Part shown: one piece after another, positions 41,999 through 50,580 of the stretch | Layout of the letters: every line of letters starts with the position of its first letter | Position numbering within the stretch: position 1 is the first letter of the stretch | Assembly: GCA_031268095.1 (NCBI GenBank) | Contig: JAIRXU010000077.1 | Span: 1-64,000, forward strand | From: Oscillospiraceae bacterium | GTDB taxonomy: Bacteria; Bacillota; Clostridia; Oscillospirales; Acutalibacteraceae | Direction of reading: 5' to 3' | Length of the DNA: 64,000 nt | Notes under the pieces: generated by a model | Told to the model about the DNA's origin: nothing | What the model saw: only the letters and a program-made list of their open reading frames with translations | Databases searched by the model: none | Made by a program: the position numbers and the translations under genes

Positions 41999-43453
41999 AT
42001 GCAGCCTATCGGGATAGAAGAATCCCGGTTTTTGGATCCGCAGGGCCGCGAGCATATTTTTCATGGCCTGAACCTCAAGAATGACAGCAACTACGTCAAC
42101 GAACACCCGCCGCTGGGGCATCTTGTCCTGTTGGACGAAGCGTTTTTCCGGCGCAGCGCCGAACTGGGGTTCCGGGTGCTGCGGCTGGGGCTCTGCTGGG
42201 AGAGCATCGAGCCGGAAAAGGGGCAATACAACGAAGCCCTGCTGCAAAAAGTTGATGAAATCTTCACTCTGGCCGAAACATACGGCGTGTATATTTTTCT
42301 GGATATGCACCAGGATCTTTACAGCAGCTTTGGCATCGCGACGGGAAACGGCATGCCCTCCTGGGCCACACTGAGCGACGGCTGCGCGCGCAAGCCCACG
42401 AAGTTTGTCTGGGCCGAAGGCTATTTCTGGAGCAAAGCAGTCCACCGGGCGTTCGACAATTTCTGGGCGAATACACCGGTGCTGGGCAAGGGGATTCAGG
42501 AGCATTTCACGGACGTTTGGCAACTGCTCGCCCGGCGGTACGGCGAGCGGCCCGCGCTCTTTGGATTCGATATTCTCAACGAGCCGTTTCCCGGCTCCCC
42601 GGGCGGTAAAGTGTTTCGCAAGCTAATCGCCAAACTCGCGCGGGTCTGCCTGGTCAGTCCCAAGGTGCACCGGATGCGCTTTTTCAAAACCGCGCTGCGC
42701 AAACAGACGCGGGGTCACGCTCTGGATGTGCTGACGCCGGAGGTGCTCTATCAAGTAACGCAGGGCGGCGCGGCGGAAAATATCCTCCGCCGGTTTTACC
42801 TGGAGCAATACAGCCCCTTCCTGACAAAAGTAACCAAAGCGATTCGGGAGATCACCCCCAAAGGCGTGATTTTCATTGAGCACTGCTATTACAGCAATAT
42901 TGCCGTGCCGTTTTCGGCGGCGCTGCCGGAGGGCGAGGCGGTTTGTTATTCCCCCCACGGCTACGATTTTACGGTGGACACCCCGGCTTACGCTTTCGCG
43001 AACAACGAGCGCGCCGGGGCGCTCTTTGCCGAGAACCGCCGGGCGCAGCAGCGGCTCAACGTGCCTGTTTTGGTGGGGGAATGGGGCGGCGGCGGCGAGG
43101 GCGAAAGTTTCTTCCCCCACATCGAATATCTCATGAATCTGTTTGACGCCTACGCCTGGTCCAACGCGTACTTCACCTATGGGGACGGCTTTTTTGATCA
43201 GCCGATCATCCGGGTCATTTCCCGCCCGTACCCTATGGCGGTCAACGGCAGGATCCGTTCCTTTTCCGTCGATCCCGCTGCCAAGACGTTTACGCTGGAA
43301 TATGCCCCGCAGGCGGCGGCGCACCCGACGGAAATTTATTTGCCCCGGGGCGTTCGGCGCTTGGATGCGGGGGCGGACGCCGACGTCCGCCTGGACGGCC
43401 ATGTGCTTTCCGTGACCACAAAAGCCGATCGGATCGTCGTTTGGTATGACTAA
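41999..43453 (+). CDS. GH5 glycoside hydrolase (endoglycoceramidase-like)
   Basis: A 484-residue TIM-barrel hydrolase without a signal peptide. The acid/base Glu is Glu195 in FGFDILNEPFPG and the nucleophile Glu361 in VPVLVGEWGGGG; RLGLCWESIEPEKGQYN and IFLDMHQDLYSS are barrel strands. A C-terminal beta domain of about 90 residues (IRSFSVDPAAKTFTLEY) follows. This layout resembles the GH5 group containing endoglycoceramidases and beta-glycosidases acting on steryl or lipid glycosides. Being intracellular, it likely acts on imported or internal glycosides. The start is ATG 41999 after AAGGGAG. It follows the ROK kinase, suggesting hydrolysis then phosphorylation. Confidence 0.87.
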   Translation: MQPIGIEESRFLDPQGREHIFHGLNLKNDSNYVNEHPPLGHLVLLDEAFFRRSAELGFRVLRLGLCWESIEPEKGQYNEALLQKVDEIFTLAETYGVYIFLDMHQDLYSSFGIATGNGMPSWATLSDGCARKPTKFVWAEGYFWSKAVHRAFDNFWANTPVLGKGIQEHFTDVWQLLARRYGERPALFGFDILNEPFPGSPGGKVFRKLIAKLARVCLVSPKVHRMRFFKTALRKQTRGHALDVLTPEVLYQVTQGGAAENILRRFYLEQYSPFLTKVTKAIREITPKGVIFIEHCYYSNIAVPFSAALPEGEAVCYSPHGYDFTVDTPAYAFANNERAGALFAENRRAQQRLNVPVLVGEWGGGGEGESFFPHIEYLMNLFDAYAWSNAYFTYGDGFFDQPIIRVISRPYPMAVNGRIRSFSVDPAAKTFTLEYAPQAAAHPTEIYLPRGVRRLDAGADADVRLDGHVLSVTTKADRIVVWYD

Positions 43454-43486
43454 ATATCCTATAGAATTCACCTTTGGGAGGTCGTC

Positions 43487-45349
43487 ATGACAGGCAAACC
43501 GCACGAACCCCTGCTGGCCCTGGTGCAAAAACCGGGGCGCTACACCGGCGGCGAACTCGGCAGCGCGCAGAAAGATCCCGCCGCTGTGGCGCTGCGCTAC
43601 GCCTTTTGTTTCCCCGACACCTATGAAATTGGGATGTCTCATCTGGGGATGAAAATTCTCTATGGCCTTGCCAACGCCCGGGAGGACTGCTGGTGCGAGC
43701 GGGTCTTTGCTCCTTGGATAGATATGGAAGCCCTGATGCGGGAACGGGGCGTGCCCCTCTGGGCGCTGGAAAGCGGCGATCCCGTCGCGGCTTTCGATGT
43801 GATCGGATTCACGCTGCAATACGAAATGAGTTATACCAATGTTCTCAACATGCTGGACTTGGCGGGGCTGCCCCTGCGGGCGGCGGATCGAACGGGCCTG
43901 ACCCCGCTGGTGATCGGCGGCGGGCCCTGCGCCTGCAACCCCGAACCCTTGGCGCCGTTCTTTGATTTATTCCTGCCCGGCGAGGGGGAGGAGGTCAGCG
44001 GCGAACTGCTGGACCTGCTGAAAGCCCACAAAGCCGCGGGAACGGACAAGCGCAGCTTCCTCCGGGCCGCCGCGCAGCTGCCGGGGGTCTATGTTCCCGC
44101 GCTTTATGACGTGACCTATCAACCGGACGGCACCTTGGCCGCGGTCACATCCCGGGATGGCGCGCCGCCGCGCGTGCGCAAGCGGGTCGTCGCCGACCTG
44201 GACGGCAGCTACTTCCCAGACAATTTTGTGGTCCCCTTCCTTGAGACGGTTCACGACCGGGCAGTGGCGGAACTTTTTCGCGGCTGCGTCCGGGGCTGCC
44301 GTTTCTGTCAGGCGGGGTTCCTCTACCGGCCCATCCGGGAAAAATCCGCCGGGACCGTCAACCGTCAGAGCCGCGCCCTCTGCGACGCCACAGGGTACGA
44401 GGAGCTTTCTCTCTGCTCGCTGAGCACCAGCGACTACGCGGACCTGATCCCCTTGCTGGAAGGCCTGCTGGCCTGGGCGGACCCGCAGCGTGTCAATGTC
44501 TCCGTCCCCAGCCTGCGGGCAGACAATGTTCCCCCGGCGCTGCTGGAGCGGCTGGCGAAGGAGCGGCGCTCCGGCCTGACCTTCGCCCCGGAGGCGGGCA
44601 CCCAGCGGCTGCGGGACGTCATCAACAAGAACATCACGGAGGAGCAGGTATTGTCCACCGTCTGCCGGGCCTTCGCCGGCGGCTGGACGGCGGTGAAACT
44701 CTACTTCATGATCGGCCTCCCAACGGAGACGGAAGACGACGTCCGGGGGATCGCCGCCCTGGCCCAGACGGTAGTGGACGCATTCTATCACCATCCCGCG
44801 AAACCCAAGGGCAAAGGCGTTCAGGTTTCCGTCAGCACCGCCTGCTTCGTTCCGAAGCCCTTCACGCCTTTCCAGTGGGAGCCTATGGACACCAAAGAGC
44901 GGCTGGCGGAAAAACAGGCTTTGCTGCGGGGAACGGTGCGCAGCCGGAAGATTAGCCTGAGCTGCCATCATGCGGACATCAGCCTGCTGGAAGGCGCGTT
45001 CGCCCGGGGAGACCGCCGCCTGGCCGACGTGCTGGAGGACGCTTGGCGCGCCGGCTGCCGGTTCGACGGCTGGGACGACCAGTTGCGGCTGGATCTCTGG
45101 GAGGCTGCCTTCGCCGCCCGGGAAATTGATCCGTGCTTTTATACCGCCCGCCGCCGGACTTTTGATGAATTGCTTCCCTGGGACCATATGGATTATGGGA
45201 TTTCCAAGCGTTTTCTGCGGCGCGAAGCCGAGAAAGCCTACGCCGCCGCCGTCACCCCTTCCTGCCGGGAGCGCTGCGCGGGCTGCGGGGCGGAGAGGCT
45301 TTCCCTGTGCGAAGCGAAAGCCGGGAGCGCCGGTTCATCCTCCGGGTAA
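43487..45349 (+). CDS. B12-binding domain radical SAM protein (TIGR03960 family)
   Basis: A 620-residue radical SAM enzyme. An N-terminal cobalamin-type Rossmann domain is recognisable (FCFPDTYEIGMSHLGMKILY in two parts, and LVIGGGPCACNPEPLA). The [4Fe-4S] motif CxxxCxxC is CVRGCRFC (Cys267, Cys271, Cys274). KLYFMIGLPTETEDDV and the SCHHADISLLEGAFARGDRR segment are typical of this family. In Firmicutes it is almost always fused or adjacent to a TIGR03936 partner, as here. The function is unknown; a link to ribosome or tRNA modification is often suggested because rng/rplU commonly follow, but they do not follow here. The start is ATG 43487 after GGGAGG. Confidence 0.93.
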   Translation: MTGKPHEPLLALVQKPGRYTGGELGSAQKDPAAVALRYAFCFPDTYEIGMSHLGMKILYGLANAREDCWCERVFAPWIDMEALMRERGVPLWALESGDPVAAFDVIGFTLQYEMSYTNVLNMLDLAGLPLRAADRTGLTPLVIGGGPCACNPEPLAPFFDLFLPGEGEEVSGELLDLLKAHKAAGTDKRSFLRAAAQLPGVYVPALYDVTYQPDGTLAAVTSRDGAPPRVRKRVVADLDGSYFPDNFVVPFLETVHDRAVAELFRGCVRGCRFCQAGFLYRPIREKSAGTVNRQSRALCDATGYEELSLCSLSTSDYADLIPLLEGLLAWADPQRVNVSVPSLRADNVPPALLERLAKERRSGLTFAPEAGTQRLRDVINKNITEEQVLSTVCRAFAGGWTAVKLYFMIGLPTETEDDVRGIAALAQTVVDAFYHHPAKPKGKGVQVSVSTACFVPKPFTPFQWEPMDTKERLAEKQALLRGTVRSRKISLSCHHADISLLEGAFARGDRRLADVLEDAWRAGCRFDGWDDQLRLDLWEAAFAAREIDPCFYTARRRTFDELLPWDHMDYGISKRFLRREAEKAYAAAVTPSCRERCAGCGAERLSLCEAKAGSAGSSSG

Positions 45350-45417
45350 AAAAGTGTGTGCGCCACTGCGCGTCATTTGACATTCCCTTGCCAAATAAGC
45401 AGCGAAGGAGGGCCGCG

Positions 45418-46077
45418 ATGCGTCCCGTCAGAATTTGGTGGAGCAAGGCCGGGCGGGCCAAGTATATATCTCACCTGGATACGGTGCGGGCCATGACCCG
45501 CGCGGTGCGCAGGGCGGGGATCCCGCTGTGGTACACCGAGGGCTTCCATCCCCATCCCTACCTCACCTTTCCGCTGCCGCTGCCGCTGGGGCAGGAGAGC
45601 CTGCGGGAACCGATGGATCTGCGAATCGAAACGGACTTGCCGGACGGGGAGATCCTCACCCGGCTGGCCGCCGCGCTGCCGGAAGGCCTGGCGGCGCTGG
45701 AAGTCACGGCGCCCGTCCTGGGACCGGGGGACATTGCCGCGGCGGACTACCGGATCTATATCCCTTTCCCCGCGCCGGAGGAAGCTGCCGCCTGGACCGC
45801 CCGGGCGGGGGAGCGTCTGGCCGCCGGAGGGCTGACCGCCGCGAAGATCGGCAAGCAGGGGCACCGGAAGGTCGAAAAGGAAATCTCCCTTTCGGCGCTG
45901 CTTTCGGCTTACCGCCTGGCCGCCGAGGGTTCCGCCGCGCGGCTGACGGTCAGGCTGGCGGCGGGGAGTGAGCAGAACTGCAACCCCGCCCTGCTGCTGG
46001 AGGCGTTGGACGCCCCCTGCGGCGCAGAGATCTGCCGGACAGGGCTGCTGGACAAAACCGGCGCGCCGTGGCGGTGA
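45418..46077 (+). CDS. TIGR03936 radical SAM-associated protein (DUF2344)
   Basis: A 219-residue partner of the preceding radical SAM protein. The N-terminus RIWWSKAGRAKYISHLDTVR and WYTEGFHPHPYLTFPLPLPL are diagnostic of DUF2344. In some species this domain is fused to the C-terminus of the radical SAM protein, so the two act together. The start is ATG 45418 with GAAGGAGGG upstream, 68 bp after the partner stop. The usual downstream ribonuclease G and rplU genes are absent: the convergent GNAT gene ends 25 bp away. Confidence 0.92.
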   Translation: MRPVRIWWSKAGRAKYISHLDTVRAMTRAVRRAGIPLWYTEGFHPHPYLTFPLPLPLGQESLREPMDLRIETDLPDGEILTRLAAALPEGLAALEVTAPVLGPGDIAAADYRIYIPFPAPEEAAAWTARAGERLAAGGLTAAKIGKQGHRKVEKEISLSALLSAYRLAAEGSAARLTVRLAAGSEQNCNPALLLEALDAPCGAEICRTGLLDKTGAPWR

Positions 46078-46102
46078 CCGCTCCCGCCGGACAGCGGTTG
46101 GT

Positions 46103-46564
46103 TCAGAGATCCTTTCGCATTTTGAAGTTCACGAAGCGCTGTCCCCTGCATCCCACCGTCTGCGCTTCCTGCACCCGGTATCCTCTCTTTTCAAAAAAGA
46201 GTTTTGCCGCACGGGAAGCCGCTGTCACGATTGCCGGAACGCCCCGGCAGCGACCTTCTGTCTCCATGGCGGCCAAAAGCCGCGACGCAGCACCCATTCG
46301 CTGATACGCGCCGCGGACGTATAGCAGGTCCAGGTATCCTGTCCCGTCCATGCTTCCAAACCCGGCAAGAACGCCGTCTTTTTCCGCCACGAGGGTATAC
46401 TGATTCGACAGCCTGTCGTCCCAGCCGTTAACGTCCATGTCTTCCGGCGCCCAAGCGTCGAGCTGCGGTTTTGTATACTCTGTCTTATCGACGGAATGGA
46501 CAGCATCGTAAAATACCGCCGCGACGGCCGGCAGATCTTCGGAATGGTAGGCGCGCACTGTCAT
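46103..46564 (-). CDS. GNAT-family N-acetyltransferase
   Basis: A 153-residue acetyltransferase. RAYHSEDLPAVAAVFYDAVH is the N-terminal GNAT helix, LDLLYVRGAYQRMGAASRLL contains the acetyl-CoA loop (QRMGAAS, for Q/RxxGxG/A), and ASRAAKLFFEKRGYRVQE is the C-terminal signature. It resembles the PF13673 (YafP-like) group. The start is ATG 46564 with AAGGAAGG upstream; it overlaps the helicase stop by 4 bp (ATGA), so translation is coupled. The substrate is unknown. Confidence 0.9.
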   Translation of the reverse strand: MTVRAYHSEDLPAVAAVFYDAVHSVDKTEYTKPQLDAWAPEDMDVNGWDDRLSNQYTLVAEKDGVLAGFGSMDGTGYLDLLYVRGAYQRMGAASRLLAAMETEGRCRGVPAIVTAASRAAKLFFEKRGYRVQEAQTVGCRGQRFVNFKMRKDL

Positions 46565-49068
46565 GGTTCCGCCTTCCTTTCTCTTTTTCCCAGCGCTTCC
46601 GCCAGCGCCGCTTCGCTCCTGACGCACCGCAGCTGCGCCCAATGGGCAGGAAACAAAGCGCGGTATTTGGCTGTATCGAAACGGCTGTCAATCAACAGCA
46701 CCGTCCCCCGGTCCTCTTCGCCGCGGATCACCCGGCCCGCCGCCTGGAGGACTTTGTTCATGCCCGGATAAACGTAGGCGTAATCGAATCCGTCATGGCC
46801 GAGGCCGCTGAAATAATCCCGGATCAGGTCCTGCCGCAGGGAGAGCTTCGGCAGCCCCACCCCGACGACAACGCAGCCGATCAGCCGGTCGCCGCGCAGG
46901 TCTATTCCCTCGGAAAAAATACCGCCCAGGACACAGAACCCCACCAGTGTTTCCCCCGGCACGGCCTGAAACCGCGAGAGAAATTCCGCCCGGGCGGGCT
47001 CGTCCATACCGCTTTCCTGCCGCAGGATGGCAATATCCGGACAGCGGGCGGCGAAAGCCTCGCAGCCGGCGCGCATATATTCATACGAAGGAAAGAACAC
47101 CAGGTAATTCCCCGCTGCCCGGCGGACCACCCGTTCCACTGCCGCCGCAATCGGGGACAGACTGGCCTGCCGGGCAGCGTAGCGGGTGGAGATGCCCGTG
47201 TGCGCAATCAATTCCAGTTTGGCGGGATCAAAGGGCGAGGGCAGGGCCAGCAGGCGGTCCGGGCTGCCGCCCGTTCCGTTGCCGCCCAGCATTTCCCGGA
47301 AGAAGGGCAGAGGGGTCAGCGTGGCGGAAAAGAAGGTTGCGGAAACCGCCATGGCCAGCCGATTCCGCATATACTCCGACGGATCCAGGCAAAAAAGGGT
47401 CCGGGTCACGTCGCCGGACGCAGCTTCCGTGATGGTCCGGTACCGCTGGTCATAGCTCTCCGCAGTGCGCAGATACGCGTCGCACACAAACAGCAGCGCC
47501 AACGGCGCCGCTTCCGCTTTCGGCGCAGGGGCGGCGGGCTCTTCCGCATCAAAGAGAGTAGCCTCCGGCGGCGGGAGGGCAGGGTCTTGCCCGTTCTCGT
47601 GTGTCCGCAGCCATTCCCGGGCGGCAGCGGACACGGCCCGCACCTGTTCTGTAAAATCTTTGTCGGGCTCCGCCGCGGCCACGGCGCCTCCCGCCGGGAG
47701 GGTCCCTCCCGCTGGGAGGGTTTTCCGCGCGGCCCGGAAGGCGGCGCTTACCGCCCGCAGAGCCGCGCGAAGCCGCCGCGTCGCCGGGTCCCTGCCGCGC
47801 AGTTGTTTGGCCAGGGCAGAAAAATCCGAACTGCGCAGCGCGGCGGAAATCATGTCCCGGACCCGTTCCAGCAGGTTGTGCGCTTCGTCGATCAGGAAGA
47901 GATAGCGGCCCGCCGGGCCCTCGTCCCGGAAAAAACGGCGCAGGGAAGCCACCGGATCGAAGACATGGTTGTAATCGCCGATGATCACGTCAGACCACAG
48001 CGCGGCGTCCAGGGCAAATTCATGGGGGCAAACCTGGTGCCGCTCGGCATAGTCCAGCAGCACGGGAACGGTCAGGCGATCTTCCTGCCGCAACAGTTCC
48101 AGCAGCGCGGCGTTGACCCGGTCAAAATGGCCGTTTGCTCTGGCGCAGCGCGCCGGGGTGCAAATCATAGGGTCCTGCGGGCACAGACGTTCCTTCGCCC
48201 GCAGCGTGAGAACTTTGCAGCGCATGCCCTCGGCCGCCATCTGTGCGGCGGCATGTTCGGCGGCGGCCCGGGCAACGGTCTTGGCTGTGAGGTAAAAGAT
48301 TTTCTCCGCTTTCCCTTCCCCCAGTGCTTTCAGCGCCGGAAAGAGCGTGGAAACGGTTTTGCCGACGCCCGTTGGCGCCTGCGCATAAAGATGAACACCG
48401 CTGACGGCAGTCCGGTAGACGGCCGCAGCCATGGCCCGCTGGCCGGGGCGGAACGCGGGATAGGGGAACGCCAGCGTCCGCAGGCTCTCGTCCCGCGTCA
48501 GCGCCCATTCCCGGGAGAGGGTCAGCCAGACGGCGAAGCGCTCCAGCAAATCCGCAAAAAATGCCGCCAGCTCCGCCCGGGAAAAGATCCATTCCCGCCG
48601 GGTGATCCGGCTTTGGTCGGCAGGATCAAAAGTTCCGTCCGGCAAATAAACATAAGTCAGACGGATCACCGCCGCCTCCGCCGCAGGTTCCTGCGTTTGC
48701 AGCAGCATGTGCGCGTAGCATTTTGCCTGACCCAGATGCTCCGCCTCGTGCTCCGCCAGCGTCTCCGGCGGATGGACGGAGGTCTTGATTTCCTCAATCA
48801 GCGGCGGGCTGCCTTCCGCCCGGATGACCCCGTCCGCCCGCCCGAAGACGGCAACATCCTCGCCGACGCCGGCGGCGCCCTCCAGGTCCAGCGAAAGGCT
48901 GACTTCCTTTTCGTAGGCCGGCTCCGCCGCCAGCGCCGCTTTTTGCAGCGCCCGGTGCGCCCGCGCGCCCTCCAGCATGGCGGAGCCGTCGCTGTAGCGG
49001 CTGTCGATGTTCCCGCCGCGCAGGACCCATTCCACCAGCTCCCGGACGGCGAAGCGGCGTTTTGGCAT
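46561..49068 (-). CDS. XPD/DinG-family DNA helicase with N-terminal nuclease-like domain
   Basis: A 835-residue superfamily 2 helicase. Residues 1-150 form a PD-(D/E)XK-like domain (FAVRELVEWVLRG; VFGRADGVI; LIEEIKTS). The helicase core has Q-like RPGQRAMAAAVYR, Walker A APTGVGKT, four Cys in an Fe-S domain (ERLCPQDPMICTPARCARAN), DEAH box IDEAHNL, and the C-terminal motif VLQAAGRVIRGEEDRG. Such proteins unwind 5'-tailed DNA in repair. ATG 49068 is chosen because GGAGGTG lies 9 bp upstream; a GTG at 49080 sits inside that site. The stop overlaps the GNAT start by 4 bp. Confidence 0.92.
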   Translation of the reverse strand: MPKRRFAVRELVEWVLRGGNIDSRYSDGSAMLEGARAHRALQKAALAAEPAYEKEVSLSLDLEGAAGVGEDVAVFGRADGVIRAEGSPPLIEEIKTSVHPPETLAEHEAEHLGQAKCYAHMLLQTQEPAAEAAVIRLTYVYLPDGTFDPADQSRITRREWIFSRAELAAFFADLLERFAVWLTLSREWALTRDESLRTLAFPYPAFRPGQRAMAAAVYRTAVSGVHLYAQAPTGVGKTVSTLFPALKALGEGKAEKIFYLTAKTVARAAAEHAAAQMAAEGMRCKVLTLRAKERLCPQDPMICTPARCARANGHFDRVNAALLELLRQEDRLTVPVLLDYAERHQVCPHEFALDAALWSDVIIGDYNHVFDPVASLRRFFRDEGPAGRYLFLIDEAHNLLERVRDMISAALRSSDFSALAKQLRGRDPATRRLRAALRAVSAAFRAARKTLPAGGTLPAGGAVAAAEPDKDFTEQVRAVSAAAREWLRTHENGQDPALPPPEATLFDAEEPAAPAPKAEAAPLALLFVCDAYLRTAESYDQRYRTITEAASGDVTRTLFCLDPSEYMRNRLAMAVSATFFSATLTPLPFFREMLGGNGTGGSPDRLLALPSPFDPAKLELIAHTGISTRYAARQASLSPIAAAVERVVRRAAGNYLVFFPSYEYMRAGCEAFAARCPDIAILRQESGMDEPARAEFLSRFQAVPGETLVGFCVLGGIFSEGIDLRGDRLIGCVVVGVGLPKLSLRQDLIRDYFSGLGHDGFDYAYVYPGMNKVLQAAGRVIRGEEDRGTVLLIDSRFDTAKYRALFPAHWAQLRCVRSEAALAEALGKRERKAEP

Positions 49069-49126
49069 GGGGCGGATCACCTCCGGAAGAAAAATAGCCG
49101 CCCAGCGGGGCGGCGGAAGGTTATGT

Positions 49127-49618
49127 TCAGCGGCCGTTCGAATCTTGATGACGGCTCTTATTATATTCCAGCACCGATTTAATCAAGCTGATGTGGTGCT
49201 CTTCTTCCTCCGGATCAAACAAATACTTGGCGATCATCCGAGGGATAACGATCATCGTCGCCAGAATTTCGCCAAAACCGGCGATGATAACCTTGAAAAG
49301 CGTCCCGTCGGTATTTTTCTTCAGAATAAGCCCCATAATCACGGCCACCGGAAACAAAACCAGAAGAATCAGCAAGCCCATAACGATCCCAAAGAATATT
49401 TTTTTCAGCTTGTGTTTTGATACGGATTTTCTTCCAAAGTCACTGGTATACGTATCTATCAGTTCATTGATTGCTTGGTCTGATTGCGCTAAAATTTTTT
49501 TCGAATCGTACAGCTCTTCTTTATGCGACCTGAATTCGAGATAAGACCCGTCAACCCCTTTGAGAATATCCAGTATTTCTTTCCCTGCTTCCTTCCGGCC
49601 TCCCGTCTCTTTAGCCAT
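49127..49618 (-). CDS. Two-helix membrane protein paired with ImmA/IrrE peptidase
   Basis: A 163-residue protein with a charged N-terminal helical region (about 1-75), two membrane helices (about 78-100 and 108-130; FFGIVMGLLILLVLFPVAVI and FKVIIAGFGEILATMIVI) and an acidic/His C-terminal tail (FDPEEEEHHISLIKS). No family is recognised. The start is ATG 49618, overlapping the peptidase stop by 8 bp, with GGGAGTGGG upstream; an in-frame extension to 49648 is possible. The sequence is AT-richer than the surroundings, as is the peptidase gene. The pairing suggests a two-component module: the peptidase may cleave or be controlled by this membrane protein. That is inference. Confidence 0.75.
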   Translation of the reverse strand: MAKETGGRKEAGKEILDILKGVDGSYLEFRSHKEELYDSKKILAQSDQAINELIDTYTSDFGRKSVSKHKLKKIFFGIVMGLLILLVLFPVAVIMGLILKKNTDGTLFKVIIAGFGEILATMIVIPRMIAKYLFDPEEEEHHISLIKSVLEYNKSRHQDSNGR

Positions 49619-50237
49619 CCAACCCACTCCCGTCAAATACAACATCATCGACGATAGACCGCTTTAGGATGCGCTCAAAGCGCGGCCGGATAAGATGCCG
49701 CGGAACAAAAAACGTTTCCCTTGCCTCCTCTAAGATTTTATCCCATTTTCTCCATTGTCTTTTGCGCAAAAATTTCTTCACGATGCCGTCGGGCAGCAGC
49801 AGCGTATCTCTGAAACGGTTTGCGTTCATTTCAGAGATGGTATCCGCCTCGATATGCCGCGTATCATAATAATCAGTGTCAGCATTGCACTGCATAAAAT
49901 AATGCCCAAATTCATGCGCGGCAGTTCCGATATTTCGCAGATTATCATATTGACTGCCCAAAACAATCGCTCGCTGGGAATGATATTCAAACGGTTCCTT
50001 GGTGTCAAACATAACGCCAAGAATATTTTGGGGTAAATTCAAAAAATAAACATCAAAATTAAGCCGTTTCGCCAAATCATTGACATTAACCGGAGGATCA
50101 TCTATCTTGTTGGCCTCCAGGATAAGTTCAACTGCCTGATCCAGCTTATCTTGATCCACCAGTTTATTCTCCAAATCAATGCCCTGAAACAGATCTCTGA
50201 CTTGCGCAACATACGGCTCAACCGGCAGTTTTGCCAT
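49611..50237 (-). CDS. ImmA/IrrE-family metallopeptidase
   Basis: A 208-residue zinc peptidase (M78 family). The HEXXH site is HEFGH (108-112) in GTAAHEFGHYFMQ, with the likely third ligand in EMNANRFRDTLLLPD. It has no helix-turn-helix domain and no obvious repressor partner beside it. ImmA-type peptidases inactivate a repressor (ImmR, DdrO) in response to DNA damage or cell signals. The start is ATG 50237 with GGGAGGGAGG upstream. The gene is AT-rich in a GC-rich region, and has its own promoter and a palindromic operator 141-162 bp upstream. It overlaps the membrane protein gene downstream. Confidence 0.88.
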   Translation of the reverse strand: MAKLPVEPYVAQVRDLFQGIDLENKLVDQDKLDQAVELILEANKIDDPPVNVNDLAKRLNFDVYFLNLPQNILGVMFDTKEPFEYHSQRAIVLGSQYDNLRNIGTAAHEFGHYFMQCNADTDYYDTRHIEADTISEMNANRFRDTLLLPDGIVKKFLRKRQWRKWDKILEEARETFFVPRHLIRPRFERILKRSIVDDVVFDGSGLDG

Positions 50238-50377
50238 GAGAGAATCCTCCCTCCCCTAAAAATGGAATTCATTCATTTCTATGCCAAAACGTTCAGGGTT
50301 GTTACTAGTTTGACCCTAAAGTTTTGTCTTATCAGCACGGAAAAATCCGGCGGAAACCGCCTTTTCCCTTGGATATC

Positions 50378-50399
50378 GACAAATTCTTAAGAATATGTC
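50378..50399. promoter_or_regulatory. Near-perfect 22-bp palindromic operator
   Basis: Two 11-bp arms centred on CTTAAG (between 50388 and 50389) match at 10 of 11 positions; the outer bases are GACA and TGTC. It lies 9 bp downstream of the -10 of the minus-strand promoter, i.e. over the transcription start, as expected for a repressor site controlling the peptidase module. A weaker inverted repeat AGGGT/ACCCT lies further down at about 50300-50325. Confidence 0.7.
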
Positions 50400-50407
50400 A
50401 CAATTTA

Positions 50408-50436
50408 ATTTTACTACATAATGCGAGGCTTGTCAA
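50408..50436 (-). promoter_or_regulatory. sigma-A promoter of the ImmA/membrane-protein module
   Basis: On the minus strand, TTGACA (50436-50431), 17 bp and TAAAAT (50413-50408). The transcript would have a leader of about 160 nt. The remainder of 50238-50580 is AT-rich and shows no gene. Confidence 0.8.
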
Positions 50437-50531
50437 TAGAATTTCGGGAAGCTTGTCCGGAAAACCTTAAAAATTTTTGCTTTATTCAAATACCGGGACA
50501 GATTGCTGGAATAAATTTCAATTTATACCAA

Positions 50532-50559
50532 CGCCGCCGCCCCTTCCGGGACAGCGGCG
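50532..50559 (-). terminator. Possible terminator downstream of nifJ
   Basis: CGCCGC and GCGGCG (outer) with CCC/GGG (inner) can pair around a 4-nt loop, with a small internal mismatch. On the minus strand the tail after it is only moderately T-rich. Confidence 0.4.
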
Positions 50560-50580
50560 ATTCGATACCCGCGGGGACTC

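Noticed and set aside
46471..49182. 903-codon plus-strand frame opposite the helicase
   Set aside because: Antisense shadow produced by codon bias; the helicase on the other strand has all its motifs.
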